Source: Gemmatimonadales bacterium (GTDB taxonomy: Bacteria > Gemmatimonadota > Glassbacteria > GWA2-58-10). From it: DNA of 64,000 nucleotides. Of this stretch, positions 35,575-44,805 are shown one piece after another (position 1 is the stretch's first letter; every line of letters begins with the position of its first letter). Under the pieces are notes generated by a model that did not search any database, was not told where the DNA came from, and saw only the letters and a program-made list of their open reading frames with translations. Location: contig JAJRTS010000002.1 of the NCBI GenBank assembly GCA_024278175.1, positions 1 to 64,000 on the forward strand. The letters run 5' to 3'. The position numbers and the translations under genes were made by a program.

Positions 35575-38112
35575 ATGACTAACCCCCGTGCCTGCAAGTA
35601 TTTACGGCTTCTACCGGTAATAGTTTTATTCGCAATGGTCGTGGCGATCCAGGCCCCGGCTCAGCAGCTTGCCGGCCTGGTGTACCGCGAAGACGTGGAC
35701 GACAACGGCTACGTGAACCTGTTCGACGTGCTCAAGCTGGTGCTGATCGGCCAACAGAACCCGGCGGACCCCAGGGTGGATTTCGACGGGAACGGGGTGT
35801 ATAACGCAGATGACGTCATGTTGCTCTGCCGTAATATAGTCTCGCGGCGGCTGACCACACTCCAGGCTCCCGGGCTGGCCTGGAGCCGGGTAGGGCCGGG
35901 CGGAGGGGGAGGGATGTTCATCCCCACGGTCGATCCTTTCGACCCGGGCCACGTCCTTCTCGCCGGCGACATGACCGGGTCCTATGTCACTTTCAATGAC
36001 GGCGTAAGCTGGAAGATGTTCAACCTCCGGACCCGCGTCTTCGATTTCGAATTCGATCCCACCAGCCAGGGCACGGTCTATGCCGTCAATAGCGGCCTCT
36101 GGCGCAGCGAAAACGGGGGCTTGCGCTGGAACCTGGTCTTCCCCGATCCGGCTGACGTCACTTTCGAGAGAATGGCCGGCGACCATGCCGAACAATTTTT
36201 CGAAACCACGGACGGGCTGCCGGACGCCCGGCTCGACATGGTGCGGGTCGACCCTGCCGATGGCAGCCACATCTATCTCGGTCTCCAGCGCTGGTGGAAC
36301 GGCCCGGCCAAAATAATGGTATCCGACGACCGGGGTGCGAGCTGGCGGATCCTGTCCACCCTGCCCGGCGCTAATGTGCTGGCGATCTTTCCGGGAAGCT
36401 GGTGGGACAAGCCGCGGGAAGTGACAGTGGTAACCGATGCAGCCTGTATCAGGATTTCAGAGGATACCGACGATACCACTCACCTTACCCTGCCCGACAC
36501 GCCGGTCATCCATGCCGATGGCGGCAAGGGCGACAACGGCCCGATCATCTACCTGCTGAGCGAGCTGAGGAAGTCGGGGCAGGACTTTGTCGGCGGGATG
36601 CACCGCTCCACCGACGGCGGCGAAAGCTGGACCTCTATCGACAGCAACCTGACCGCCACTTCCCAGACGCCCGTTTACAACCTTTTCGCGGTCAGCCAGA
36701 ACCATCCCGAGGTTGTCTACCTCTCCTGCGAATCTTTCCCGGTGAACAGGGAGGGGATTTTCAAGACCACCGACAGCGGGGACAGCTGGCAATGGTCGTT
36801 CAGCGAGGACTGGAATTCCTACATCACGAATAACTTCACCGAATCCTGGCATACCCGCAGCTACGGCCACGGCTATTCCGGCAGACCTCACGGCCTGGGA
36901 GTGGGGCCATCGGACCCTGACGTGTGTTTCGCCTCCAGCGGAAGAACCTACCGCACGGTCAATGGAGGGGTGAGCTGGGAGACGGTTTACAGCAACGACA
37001 TGGGTAACGACGCCTACACGAGCCGCGGACTTGACGTCACCACCTGTTACGGAGTACACTTCGATCCTTTCGACAGCCTGCATATTTTCACCACCTACAC
37101 CGATATCGGCCTTTCTCAATCCTACGACGGTGGCAAAAGCTGGGTCCATTCAATCGGCGGGATAACCGGCGGCGTGAGGAACACCTGTTACTGGCTCGAG
37201 TTCGACCCGGACGTCGAGGGTAGAATCTGGTCGGTCTGGAGCAACTGGCACGATCTTCCCCGGATGAAGATGTTCAACGAGAACTGGCCGAATGCCCTGG
37301 GAATGCCCGCCCTGAGCACCGACGGCGGCCGTACCTGGAGCGCGAGGAACTGGGGCATACCGGGTAACGCTCCTCAGACTCACATCCTGATTGACCCGTT
37401 GAGTCCGGTGGATAACCGCACTCTTTACGTCTGCGCTTTCGGCAAAGGGGTGTACAAGTCCGTCGACGGCGGGAATCGCTGGGAAGATGCTTCCGAGGGC
37501 CTGGGCGAAAACCGCAGCGCCTGGCGGATTACCCGCGCCCCGGAGGGCACGCTTTATCTGGTGGTCGTGCGTAACGGAACCGAGCGCGAGGTGATCCCCG
37601 GAGCCCTCTACCGCAGCAGGGACGGCGCGGCCAGTTGGGAAAGCCTGCCTCTGCCCGAGGGAGTGAGCGGGCCGAACGACCTGGTCGTGGACCCCACCGA
37701 TCCCGGCAGGCTCTACCTCAGTTGCTGGCCCAAGACCGACAGGTCGGCTCTGCCCAGACGCGATCACAACGGCGGGCTCTACCGCTCTGAAGACGGCGGT
37801 GCCAGCTGGAAGCTTGTGTTCGACGAGTCGGCCCACGTTTACGCGGCCGCTCTCGATCCGGGACGCCCCTCCACTATCGTGATCAACACGTTCGACAGCG
37901 CGGCGTTCCGCAGCGACGACCGGGGTGAGAGCTGGTACCGGCTGGAGGGTTACGACTTCAAGTGGGGACATCGCCCGGTGTTCGACCCGCACAATCCGGG
38001 GATGCTTTACCTGACGACTTTCGGCGGCGGAGTACACTACGGTCCGGCCGCGGGAGCGCCCGGAGCGCCGGAGTCGATAGAGAACCGGGATTTCCTGCGC
38101 CGACGGCGCTAA
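35575..38112 (+). CDS. Exported dockerin plus Asp-box (BNR/GH74-like) protein
   Basis: The 845-residue protein has a signal peptide ending near PAQQ, then an N-terminal type-I dockerin-like module (about 31-85) with two calcium loops, DVDDNGYVNLFD and DFDGNGVYNADD. The rest is a beta-propeller region with at least ten Asp boxes (for example SDDRGASW, STDGGESW, SYDGGKSW, SEDGGASW, SDDRGESW), as in sortilin-like and GH74 xyloglucanase-like proteins. GH74 enzymes cleave beta-glucans such as xyloglucan; activity here is inferred. The ATG at 35575 has GGAG 7 nt upstream and begins the signal peptide. A lipoprotein paralogue without dockerin is at 61393. Its end nearly touches the convergent next gene (7 nt). 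Confidence 0.85.
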   Translation: MTNPRACKYLRLLPVIVLFAMVVAIQAPAQQLAGLVYREDVDDNGYVNLFDVLKLVLIGQQNPADPRVDFDGNGVYNADDVMLLCRNIVSRRLTTLQAPGLAWSRVGPGGGGGMFIPTVDPFDPGHVLLAGDMTGSYVTFNDGVSWKMFNLRTRVFDFEFDPTSQGTVYAVNSGLWRSENGGLRWNLVFPDPADVTFERMAGDHAEQFFETTDGLPDARLDMVRVDPADGSHIYLGLQRWWNGPAKIMVSDDRGASWRILSTLPGANVLAIFPGSWWDKPREVTVVTDAACIRISEDTDDTTHLTLPDTPVIHADGGKGDNGPIIYLLSELRKSGQDFVGGMHRSTDGGESWTSIDSNLTATSQTPVYNLFAVSQNHPEVVYLSCESFPVNREGIFKTTDSGDSWQWSFSEDWNSYITNNFTESWHTRSYGHGYSGRPHGLGVGPSDPDVCFASSGRTYRTVNGGVSWETVYSNDMGNDAYTSRGLDVTTCYGVHFDPFDSLHIFTTYTDIGLSQSYDGGKSWVHSIGGITGGVRNTCYWLEFDPDVEGRIWSVWSNWHDLPRMKMFNENWPNALGMPALSTDGGRTWSARNWGIPGNAPQTHILIDPLSPVDNRTLYVCAFGKGVYKSVDGGNRWEDASEGLGENRSAWRITRAPEGTLYLVVVRNGTEREVIPGALYRSRDGAASWESLPLPEGVSGPNDLVVDPTDPGRLYLSCWPKTDRSALPRRDHNGGLYRSEDGGASWKLVFDESAHVYAAALDPGRPSTIVINTFDSAAFRSDDRGESWYRLEGYDFKWGHRPVFDPHNPGMLYLTTFGGGVHYGPAAGAPGAPESIENRDFLRRRR

Positions 38113-38119
38113 GGACGGA

Positions 38120-41100
38120 TTATTCCTGCTGGCCGATCATCTGAAGGTAGCGTTGCGAACGCTCGTCGGCGGGGTCCTGGGCCAGCGCGGAGCGGAAGGC
38201 TTTGAGCGCCGTTTCAACATCTCCCTGGGCGTACATTACGATCCCCATCCCGCGCCACGCCCGCGCCTGGGTGGGGTCGACACGCAGGGCCCGACGGAAC
38301 AATTCCTCTGCCGCCGGAAAATTCCTCTGCTCCAGGTTCCTGGTGCCGAGATTCAACAGCGATTCCAGGTGCAGAGGGTCGCGGGCCAGGGCCAGTTCGT
38401 ATTGCCTTTGTTCGAGTTGGCGCTCTCCCAGTCTGTTGTAACCAAGCCCGAGACAATAGCAGGCTTCCGCGCTGGTGCTGTCGGAGTCGGCCGCATGTTG
38501 AAGGACCTGCATTCCCTCGGTGTCCAACCCCTCGGCGAGCAGGGCCAGCCCCAGGTTGATCAGCATGTCCGTGTTCTCGCCTCCCAGTTCGCGGGCTTTG
38601 CGGTAGTGACGGATGGAGTTGCGGTAGTTCTCCAGCTTGAAATCGATATTGCCCAGCGTGCTGTGGATCGAGGCATCGCCGGGATTCTGTTTGATCAGCT
38701 CGGTAAACAGCGTGCGTGCCTCCTCCATCCGGCCGTGCTCGGCCAGTCCCATCCCGACACGCAGTCTCAGCTTATAGTTGTCCCCGGCGTAACTTCGCAT
38801 CCGCTCGTAATAGCCTTCCTCGGCCAGATAGTCCTGGTGGTAGCGGCTGTACTTGCAGCTCTCCGGGTTCATTCTGGCGGCCGCGGTAAAATCACGGCGC
38901 AGCAGGTAAGCCTCGGCTCTCCAGTAGCTTTGCATGCTGTCGGAGAGCGCGATGGTGTGCGTGCTGTCGAGTCCGGCGAGGTACGGGACAATCGGTTCGC
39001 GGTGCCCGGCCAGCATCGACAGGATCTCCTGGGAACCGGCGCCTAAATCGCTGAACTGGTAAAACGGCAGGTCGTCGGTGCTCACGGCCTCCGCCGCGCT
39101 CATGGCGCGGGCGGCCTCCGGTCCCATCAGGAAGCAGTCCAGCAACTCCAGCGGGTCATCGAGGCACCAGGGCGAGAGGTCTGCGGCCAGGTTGCCCTGC
39201 CGCAGCCGGGCGGCCAGCAGCGGGTAGTCGATCCGCAGGGGGGCGGGTGTGCCCAGCAGCACGGTGTAGTCCTTGGTCTGCCAGATACTGGTGTGCGGGA
39301 AAACGCTCTGGAACGTGCGCACCACCGTGTTGTAGGTCTCCGCCGAGCCGGAGTGGACCGGCAGCCACTGGGCCATCACTCCGCCGCTGTTGAGCCGGGC
39401 GGCGCAGAGGGCATAGAACTCGGCCGTGTAGAGCAGCCAGCTGTCCACCGATGCCGGGTTGGTGGCGTCGGAGATGATCACGTCGTAGCTCTCGGCGGTC
39501 ATGGCCACGTAATGCCGCCCGTCCTCCAGGTGGACATGCACCCTGGGGTCCTCGATCACGGCGCGGTTTTCGCTCCGGTAGGCAACCGAGGCGGCCTCCA
39601 CCACCGCCGGTTCCAGCTCCACCACGTCCAGCCTGTCGATCGGGTGGACAGCCACCGCGCCGCTGGCGATCCCGCCGCCGAACGTGACCATCAGCACATC
39701 GCGCGGCTCTCCCTCGTGCAGCAGCAGCGGAAGGTGTCCCAGTACCTTGAAAGTCTGCATGCCGGTGAACGAGTTCTCCACCTCGCCGATTGAATTGATG
39801 TACAGGCTCCTGATCCCGTTGATCCGGTCCTCCAGCACGGCCACCGTGCCAGAGAGTCCCTCGCGGTAGAACACCGTGGAGGTGTAGGGCCGGTCCTTGA
39901 GCGCGAAACGGCGCACCTGGTTGGCGGGCAGAGTGGCCATCAGCACGAACGCCACCACGGCCGCGGCCGCGAACGCTTTTTTCCATCGCCGCCTGTCCGC
40001 GGCCGGCTGTACCTGGTGGAACAGCAGCAGCAGCCCCACTATCAGCACGAGCGCCGACAGGGTTATCAGCGAATGCTGCACGCCCAGCACCGGAACGAGC
40101 AGGAACCCGGCCAGCAGTGAGCCGGCTATCGCCCCGGCAGTGTTGAGCGCGAACAACTCTCCGGTCTGCCCGCCGATATTGCCGCGGTCGGTCACGTAAA
40201 GCCCGCAGGTGGCCGGCAGCAGAGCGCCCAGCAGCAGGGCGGGGATCAGCATGGTCAGCAGGGTGTAGACCAGCCGCACCAGGATTTGCGAGCCGAACGC
40301 TCCCGCGCCCAGCAATGAGAACAGTTCGCGCATGGCGGTGTTGATCAGCAGGCTGTCGTCGCGAAGGTAGAGCCAGGAGCAGGTCAGGTAGCAGGCCAGT
40401 ACGGAAACCGGCAGCAGGATCTCCATCGACGCCAGCAGCAGCCAGCGGTTCCTGATTCTGTCCAGGTAGCGGGAGTAGATCAGGCTGCCTGCGCCGATCC
40501 CGAACAGCATCGTGGAGAGCATCAGGTAATAGGCGTAAATATCGTTGTGCAGGATGTAGCTCAGCAACCGCGCCCAGGTTACCTCGAACGCCAGGGCGGC
40601 CATCCCCGTAAGGGCGGCGGCAAAAAGCAGCAAACGATGGGTGCGGACCGGGTGGGGGGCGCTCGCAATCGATTGCGCCGGCGGGGGTTCGGTCTTGCCG
40701 GGAGCCTTTTCCAGCGGAGCGCGGCGCAGGAAAAGCGCCACCGAGGCCACCGCCAGGTTGAGAATCACGGCGAAATGCAGTGAGGAAGCTATTCCGGCTG
40801 TGCGCAGCAGCCAGAAGCCGGTCAGCGCGCAGCCGGCCACGGCGCCCAGGGTGTTCCAGCCGTAAAACGCTCCGACCCGCCTGCCGGAGAGTTCCACGTC
40901 GCGGGTGGTGTAGGCTACCAGCACGGGCAGCGTACCGCCCATCAGCGCGGTGGGAACGGCCAGCACGGCCAGCGCCAGCACGATCCTGTAGAGGTCGATA
41001 ATCAGGTGGTTGCCGGCGAACATCCGCCAGAGAGGGATTACCAGAGAATCAAGGCGGGGGATAAGCCAGCTGACGCAAATGGCCGAGAGCGCCACTCCAA

Positions 41101-41344
41101 CTTCCAGCAGTACGTAGAGCAGCAGGCGGTCCCGCACTTTGCGGACATATGCGCCAACCAGCCATGCGCCCAGGGCAATCCCGCCCATGAAAGCGGCGAA
41201 CACAGTGGCCGCCGCGTGCAGGCTGTTGCCCAGCACCAGGGCGAACATCCTCAGCCAGACCGCCTGGTACACCAGGGCGGACACGCCGCTGAACAGAAAC
41301 AGCAGGTAGAGAGACCCTTCGAGGGCCGACCTGTTTAATCGCAT
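38120..41344 (-). CDS. MFS-spermidine synthase-TPR fusion protein
   Basis: The 1074-residue protein has three parts. Residues about 1-470 are hydrophobic helices in two MFS-like blocks (GSLYLLFLFSGVSALVYQAV, GVQHSLITLSALVLIVGLLL). Residues about 510-750 form a spermidine synthase-like methyltransferase fold (MVTFGGGIASGAVA, DRLDVVELEPAVVEAA, YDVIISDATNPA). Residues about 840-1070 are TPRs. MFS-fused spermidine-synthase-like proteins are widespread and their substrate is usually unknown; true polyamine synthesis should not be assumed. ATG 41344 with GGAG 8 nt upstream is preferred to an in-frame extension of 23 codons. The TPRs probably face the periplasm. Confidence 0.88.
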   Translation of the reverse strand: MRLNRSALEGSLYLLFLFSGVSALVYQAVWLRMFALVLGNSLHAAATVFAAFMGGIALGAWLVGAYVRKVRDRLLLYVLLEVGVALSAICVSWLIPRLDSLVIPLWRMFAGNHLIIDLYRIVLALAVLAVPTALMGGTLPVLVAYTTRDVELSGRRVGAFYGWNTLGAVAGCALTGFWLLRTAGIASSLHFAVILNLAVASVALFLRRAPLEKAPGKTEPPPAQSIASAPHPVRTHRLLLFAAALTGMAALAFEVTWARLLSYILHNDIYAYYLMLSTMLFGIGAGSLIYSRYLDRIRNRWLLLASMEILLPVSVLACYLTCSWLYLRDDSLLINTAMRELFSLLGAGAFGSQILVRLVYTLLTMLIPALLLGALLPATCGLYVTDRGNIGGQTGELFALNTAGAIAGSLLAGFLLVPVLGVQHSLITLSALVLIVGLLLLFHQVQPAADRRRWKKAFAAAAVVAFVLMATLPANQVRRFALKDRPYTSTVFYREGLSGTVAVLEDRINGIRSLYINSIGEVENSFTGMQTFKVLGHLPLLLHEGEPRDVLMVTFGGGIASGAVAVHPIDRLDVVELEPAVVEAASVAYRSENRAVIEDPRVHVHLEDGRHYVAMTAESYDVIISDATNPASVDSWLLYTAEFYALCAARLNSGGVMAQWLPVHSGSAETYNTVVRTFQSVFPHTSIWQTKDYTVLLGTPAPLRIDYPLLAARLRQGNLAADLSPWCLDDPLELLDCFLMGPEAARAMSAAEAVSTDDLPFYQFSDLGAGSQEILSMLAGHREPIVPYLAGLDSTHTIALSDSMQSYWRAEAYLLRRDFTAAARMNPESCKYSRYHQDYLAEEGYYERMRSYAGDNYKLRLRVGMGLAEHGRMEEARTLFTELIKQNPGDASIHSTLGNIDFKLENYRNSIRHYRKARELGGENTDMLINLGLALLAEGLDTEGMQVLQHAADSDSTSAEACYCLGLGYNRLGERQLEQRQYELALARDPLHLESLLNLGTRNLEQRNFPAAEELFRRALRVDPTQARAWRGMGIVMYAQGDVETALKAFRSALAQDPADERSQRYLQMIGQQE

Positions 41345-41481
41345 CCGGCGCACTCCACAGATATCCCGCGGGAGCGTATCTCTCCCGTGGGCTCCTGATA
41401 ACCCGGTAAGCAAAACGTTGTTTCGGAAAGCAAGAATAATAAACGTTTTCAGCTGCCGTGTTACTCCCGCGCCGGAGCAGT

Positions 41482-43029
41482 CTACTCCAGCTCCAACCCA
41501 CCCGCCAACGCCACACTCATCGATAAGTTTTCAATCATGATCCTCACCAGGGACACAATGTCGGCCGCGCCCCACTGCCCATCGCCATTTATATCGTAAG
41601 ACAAGTTACCCGGATCGCGCAAGCCTTTCAGCAGCAGGGCCAGCGCATCTGCCACGCCGAAACGGCTGTCTCCATTGAAATCGTACATCGATTCCAGACT
41701 GGGCCGGAATTCGTACGCGCCGATGTCCGGAGCCGTTCCCACCGGCCGGGAGTTGCCGGCGAAGTCCTCGGCAGAGAGCGAATCGAGTCGTTCCAGCAGC
41801 CAGGACGTTCCCTCCAGGCGCGCCACCATCGCGCGCACGGTGTCCAGCGGTGCGGCGGCGTCAACGGCCGGGCTGGACTGCGCCGGGATGAAGTCGAATC
41901 CCTCGATATCTCCAAACAGCGGGTCGGCGCGCCGGGAGTGAAGATCGTTGCCGCTGAGCTGCCGCCACTGGTCCAGGCTGATTACATTATCATTGCGCTC
42001 GACCAGTATGCTCTGATCCACTCCCCAGAACAGGTTGTAGTCGCTGATGATAGAGGGTAGGTGCTCGGACTCGATCTGCAGGTTGCCCCGGCTGCCGCCC
42101 GAGACGAAAATGTTGCCGGTGATCACCACTTTTTCGCTGGTGGTCTGGACGTTGATCCCGCTGCGGCCCTCACCGGGGGCGTAGTAGATCGTGTTGCCCG
42201 TGACCAGCACGCGTTTGGAGCCCTGCTCGAACGTACCCGTGTCCTGGTAGATCGTCACCGAGTTCGCGCGGTTGTGATGCAGAATGTTGTTGCGCACGAT
42301 TATATCGTGGACGTGGGTCATGTTGATCGCCCCGCCGCCGCCCGCTCCGTTATGATGGACCAGGTTGCGCTCTACAAGGCCCTCGTTGAGCACCCCGTCG
42401 CCGCCGGGGATTTCCGGGTCGCCGTTGAGATGAATCCCGTTGCCGTTGTTGTGATGGACGTGGTTGCCGCGGATAACGAAACGGTCGCCGCTGTTGGAAT
42501 GGTAGATCCCGTGCTGGACCCTGTTGTAGCTGGCCTCGATGTTTTCAATGGTCAGGTCGTCGGCGAAGCTGGTGAAAATACCCCAGGTTTCGTTGTTGGT
42601 CAGCAGGCAATCCGCCACCCGCACATGGTCGGAGAAGCGCACGGACACACCTGCGCGCCGGGCCTTGCGCACGGTCAGATGTTCCAGTATCACGTGTGAG
42701 CACTCCTGAATCCTGATAGCGTCCACCTTGTCGCCGCTGCCCTCGACAATTGCTTCCAGGCTCTGGCCACGGATCACCAGCGGGGCCTCGGGCGATGACC
42801 TGAGCGTGATCACCACTCCTCCGGCGTAAACGCCGTTGGCGATCAGGAGCGTGTCGCCGGGGGCGAGGCACTCCACCGCCCGCCCCAGTGTGGCGAATAC
42901 CGCCCCGGCAGCGCATTCGGCGTTGTCGTCGCCATCTGGCGCGAGATGGAGAGTGCGGGCGGAAAGAGGACAGGCGAAGACGATTGTAAAGAGAAACAGA
43001 TAGACAAAAAAACGGTTAGTTGAAGACAT
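41482..43029 (-). CDS. Exported right-handed beta-helix protein with C-terminal dockerin (copy 1)
   Basis: The 515-residue protein has a signal peptide (ending SARTL), a short segment LHLAPDGDDNAECAAGAVFA, a right-handed parallel beta-helix (about 70-400, NosD/pectate-lyase-like rungs such as HNNGNGIHLNGDPE and VERNLVHHNGAG) and a C-terminal dockerin-like pair of calcium loops, DFNGDSRFGVAD and DINGDGQWGAAD (about 435-495). Beta-helix proteins of this sort are often lyases or epimerases of uronic polymers, or structural binders. Its ATG lies 14 nt inside the preceding paralogue and has GGAGG upstream, so the two are translationally coupled. Confidence 0.88.
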   Translation of the reverse strand: MSSTNRFFVYLFLFTIVFACPLSARTLHLAPDGDDNAECAAGAVFATLGRAVECLAPGDTLLIANGVYAGGVVITLRSSPEAPLVIRGQSLEAIVEGSGDKVDAIRIQECSHVILEHLTVRKARRAGVSVRFSDHVRVADCLLTNNETWGIFTSFADDLTIENIEASYNRVQHGIYHSNSGDRFVIRGNHVHHNNGNGIHLNGDPEIPGGDGVLNEGLVERNLVHHNGAGGGGAINMTHVHDIIVRNNILHHNRANSVTIYQDTGTFEQGSKRVLVTGNTIYYAPGEGRSGINVQTTSEKVVITGNIFVSGGSRGNLQIESEHLPSIISDYNLFWGVDQSILVERNDNVISLDQWRQLSGNDLHSRRADPLFGDIEGFDFIPAQSSPAVDAAAPLDTVRAMVARLEGTSWLLERLDSLSAEDFAGNSRPVGTAPDIGAYEFRPSLESMYDFNGDSRFGVADALALLLKGLRDPGNLSYDINGDGQWGAADIVSLVRIMIENLSMSVALAGGLELE

Positions 43030-44587
43030 TTCCGTCGCCTCCCGCTGCCGGTAGTGTGGATGGTTGCGCGATCATCAGCCTGACCAGAGCGACAACGTCG
43101 GCCACGCCCCAGGCCCCGCTGCCGTCTATATCGTACGACTGCTCCAGCGGGTCGCGCCAGCCATTGAGCAGCAGGGCCAGCGCATCCGCCACGCCGAAAC
43201 GGCCATCGCGGTTGAAATCGTATAATGATTGCGGGTCGGCCCCCAGCTCGATCGCGCCCATGTCCGCTGCCGCGCCCGCGGGGCGAGAGTTGCCGTACAG
43301 GTCATCGTTTTCCAGCGAATCCAGCCGTCCCAGCAGCCAGCCGGAGCTGTCCAGGCGCGCCACCATCGCGCGCACGGTGTCCAGCGGCGCGGCGGCGTCA
43401 ACGGCCGGACTGGCGTCGGAGGGGGAGAAAAGGGAGTCCGCCACGGAGACAAACAACGGGTCGGCATAGAAAGAATTCAGGTCGCTTTTACGGGAATTGC
43501 GCCAGTTGCCGAGCGAGTAGGTTTGTCTGTCGTTGACAGTGGCGATCCCGGAGCTGTCCACGCCCCAGAGCACGTTGTAGTCGCTCAGGATCGAGTTATA
43601 CTTGCTCGCCCAGACCTGCAATACCGGGTTTTGGCCTCCCCCCGTTACCAGGATGTTGTTGACAATGACCACGCCCTCGCTGGTGTTCTGGATATTGACC
43701 ACCGCCCGGCCGGAGAAGGGCCTGAAATAAACCGTGTTGTGCATGATCAGCGCGCGCCTGCTGGTATAGTTCTGGTCGGTCGTGTCGGCGTAGAAAGTGA
43801 AGCCACCGGCGATGTTATTGTAGAGCAGGTTATTGCGGACGATCACGTCCCGCACGTGGGTCATGTTGATCCCGGCCCCGCCTCTGGTGCCGTTATCGTG
43901 GATGATATTGCGCTCGACAATGCCGAAATTGAGCACCCCGTCGTCGTCCTCACCGGGGTAGATCAGCTCCGGGTCGCCGTTGAGATGAATTCCGTTGCCC
44001 GCGTTGTGATGGATGTGGTTGCCGCGGATGATAAAACGGTCGCCGCTGTTGGAGTGGTAGATCCCATGCTCGTCCTTTGCTCCGTAACACTCGTTGTTTT
44101 CAAACAGGACGTCATCAGCGAATCCGGTAAAAATACCCCACTTGTAGTTGTCGGCGAATACGCAGTTGCGCACGGTTATATGGTCGCTGCGGATAATGCC
44201 CAGCCCCGCGCGGTTGGAAGAACGGAACGTGAGACCCTCGACCACCACGTGCGAACTGTTGTCAAGGCGCAGGATATCCCTGCTGGCCCGGACGGTGGAG
44301 TCGAACACGGCCTCCAGGCTCTGGCCGCGGATCACAATCGGGGCCTCGGCCGTACCGGTAAGGGATACCAGCGGACCGCCGCTGTAGACCCCATCGCGCA
44401 CGAACAGGGTGTCACCGGCCTGGAGGCAGGCCAGAGCCGCGGCCAGCGAAGCGAACTCGGCCCCGGCCTCGCAGGCCACGTTGTCGTCGCCGGTTGTGGA
44501 CAGGTAAATTGTTTTGGCCTGGCCGGACGCAGCCGGACACAGCAGCAGAATTGCAAGGACCAACTGACGGACGCAGTGATTTTTCAT
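43016..44587 (-). CDS. Exported right-handed beta-helix protein with C-terminal dockerin (copy 2)
   Basis: This 523-residue tandem paralogue has the same order: a signal peptide (about 1-24), a YLSTTGDDNVACEAGAEFAS segment, a beta-helix with HHNAGNGIHLNGDPELIYPG and VERNIIHDNGTRGGAG, and a C-terminal dockerin with DFNRDGRFGVAD and DIDGSGAWGVAD. I start at ATG 44587, where the signal peptide begins; AAGGGG lies a little upstream. A longer frame runs through a repeat and is rejected. With copy 1 it forms an overlapping pair. Dockerins imply partner cohesins, none of which is visible in this window. Confidence 0.87.
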   Translation of the reverse strand: MKNHCVRQLVLAILLLCPAASGQAKTIYLSTTGDDNVACEAGAEFASLAAALACLQAGDTLFVRDGVYSGGPLVSLTGTAEAPIVIRGQSLEAVFDSTVRASRDILRLDNSSHVVVEGLTFRSSNRAGLGIIRSDHITVRNCVFADNYKWGIFTGFADDVLFENNECYGAKDEHGIYHSNSGDRFIIRGNHIHHNAGNGIHLNGDPELIYPGEDDDGVLNFGIVERNIIHDNGTRGGAGINMTHVRDVIVRNNLLYNNIAGGFTFYADTTDQNYTSRRALIMHNTVYFRPFSGRAVVNIQNTSEGVVIVNNILVTGGGQNPVLQVWASKYNSILSDYNVLWGVDSSGIATVNDRQTYSLGNWRNSRKSDLNSFYADPLFVSVADSLFSPSDASPAVDAAAPLDTVRAMVARLDSSGWLLGRLDSLENDDLYGNSRPAGAAADMGAIELGADPQSLYDFNRDGRFGVADALALLLNGWRDPLEQSYDIDGSGAWGVADVVALVRLMIAQPSTLPAAGGDGNVFN

Positions 44588-44596
44588 AAAGTCAAT

Positions 44597-44677
44597 ACCC
44601 CTTGATCTCCCTTTTACAAAGGGGATTACAACCCTCGCCCGCTGCGCGGACACTCCCTTTGCCAAGGGAGAATTAAG
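44597..44677. repeat. Intergenic double-hairpin repeat
   Basis: Two hairpins with the same core occur 44 nt apart: CCCTTT-TAC-AAAGGG (44609-44623) and CTCCCTT-TGCC-AAGGGAG (44653-44670). Between them lies CGCCCGCTGCGCGG. The form is that of a repetitive intergenic element. It lies directly before the beta-helix gene and has no second copy in the window. Confidence 0.5.
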
Positions 44678-44771
44678 GCGTTGGTTTTCCCGCTGGTGCG
44701 GGTGATTCGAGAGTTTTTCAGGCCAGGAGCTTATCCACAAAGCCTGCAAAGGAGCCGGAGCCCGGTACGGC

Positions 44772-44805
44772 AAAAAACCCGGCACGGTAAAAGCCCCGGG
44801 TTTTT
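44772..44805 (-). terminator. Rho-independent terminator after the isomerase gene
   Basis: On the minus strand AAAAACCCGG and CCGGGTTTTTT form a stem around a 13-nt loop, and the T run closes it. It begins right at the isomerase stop codon and separates the sugar-metabolism genes from the beta-helix pair. Confidence 0.82.

Noticed and set aside
38120-41344. Genuine spermidine synthase
   Set aside because: The fold is present, but MFS-fused members are not known to make spermidine, and no polyamine genes are nearby.
35575-44587. A cellulosome gene cluster
   Set aside because: Dockerins are present but no cohesin or scaffoldin is in the window, so a complex cannot be claimed from this sequence.
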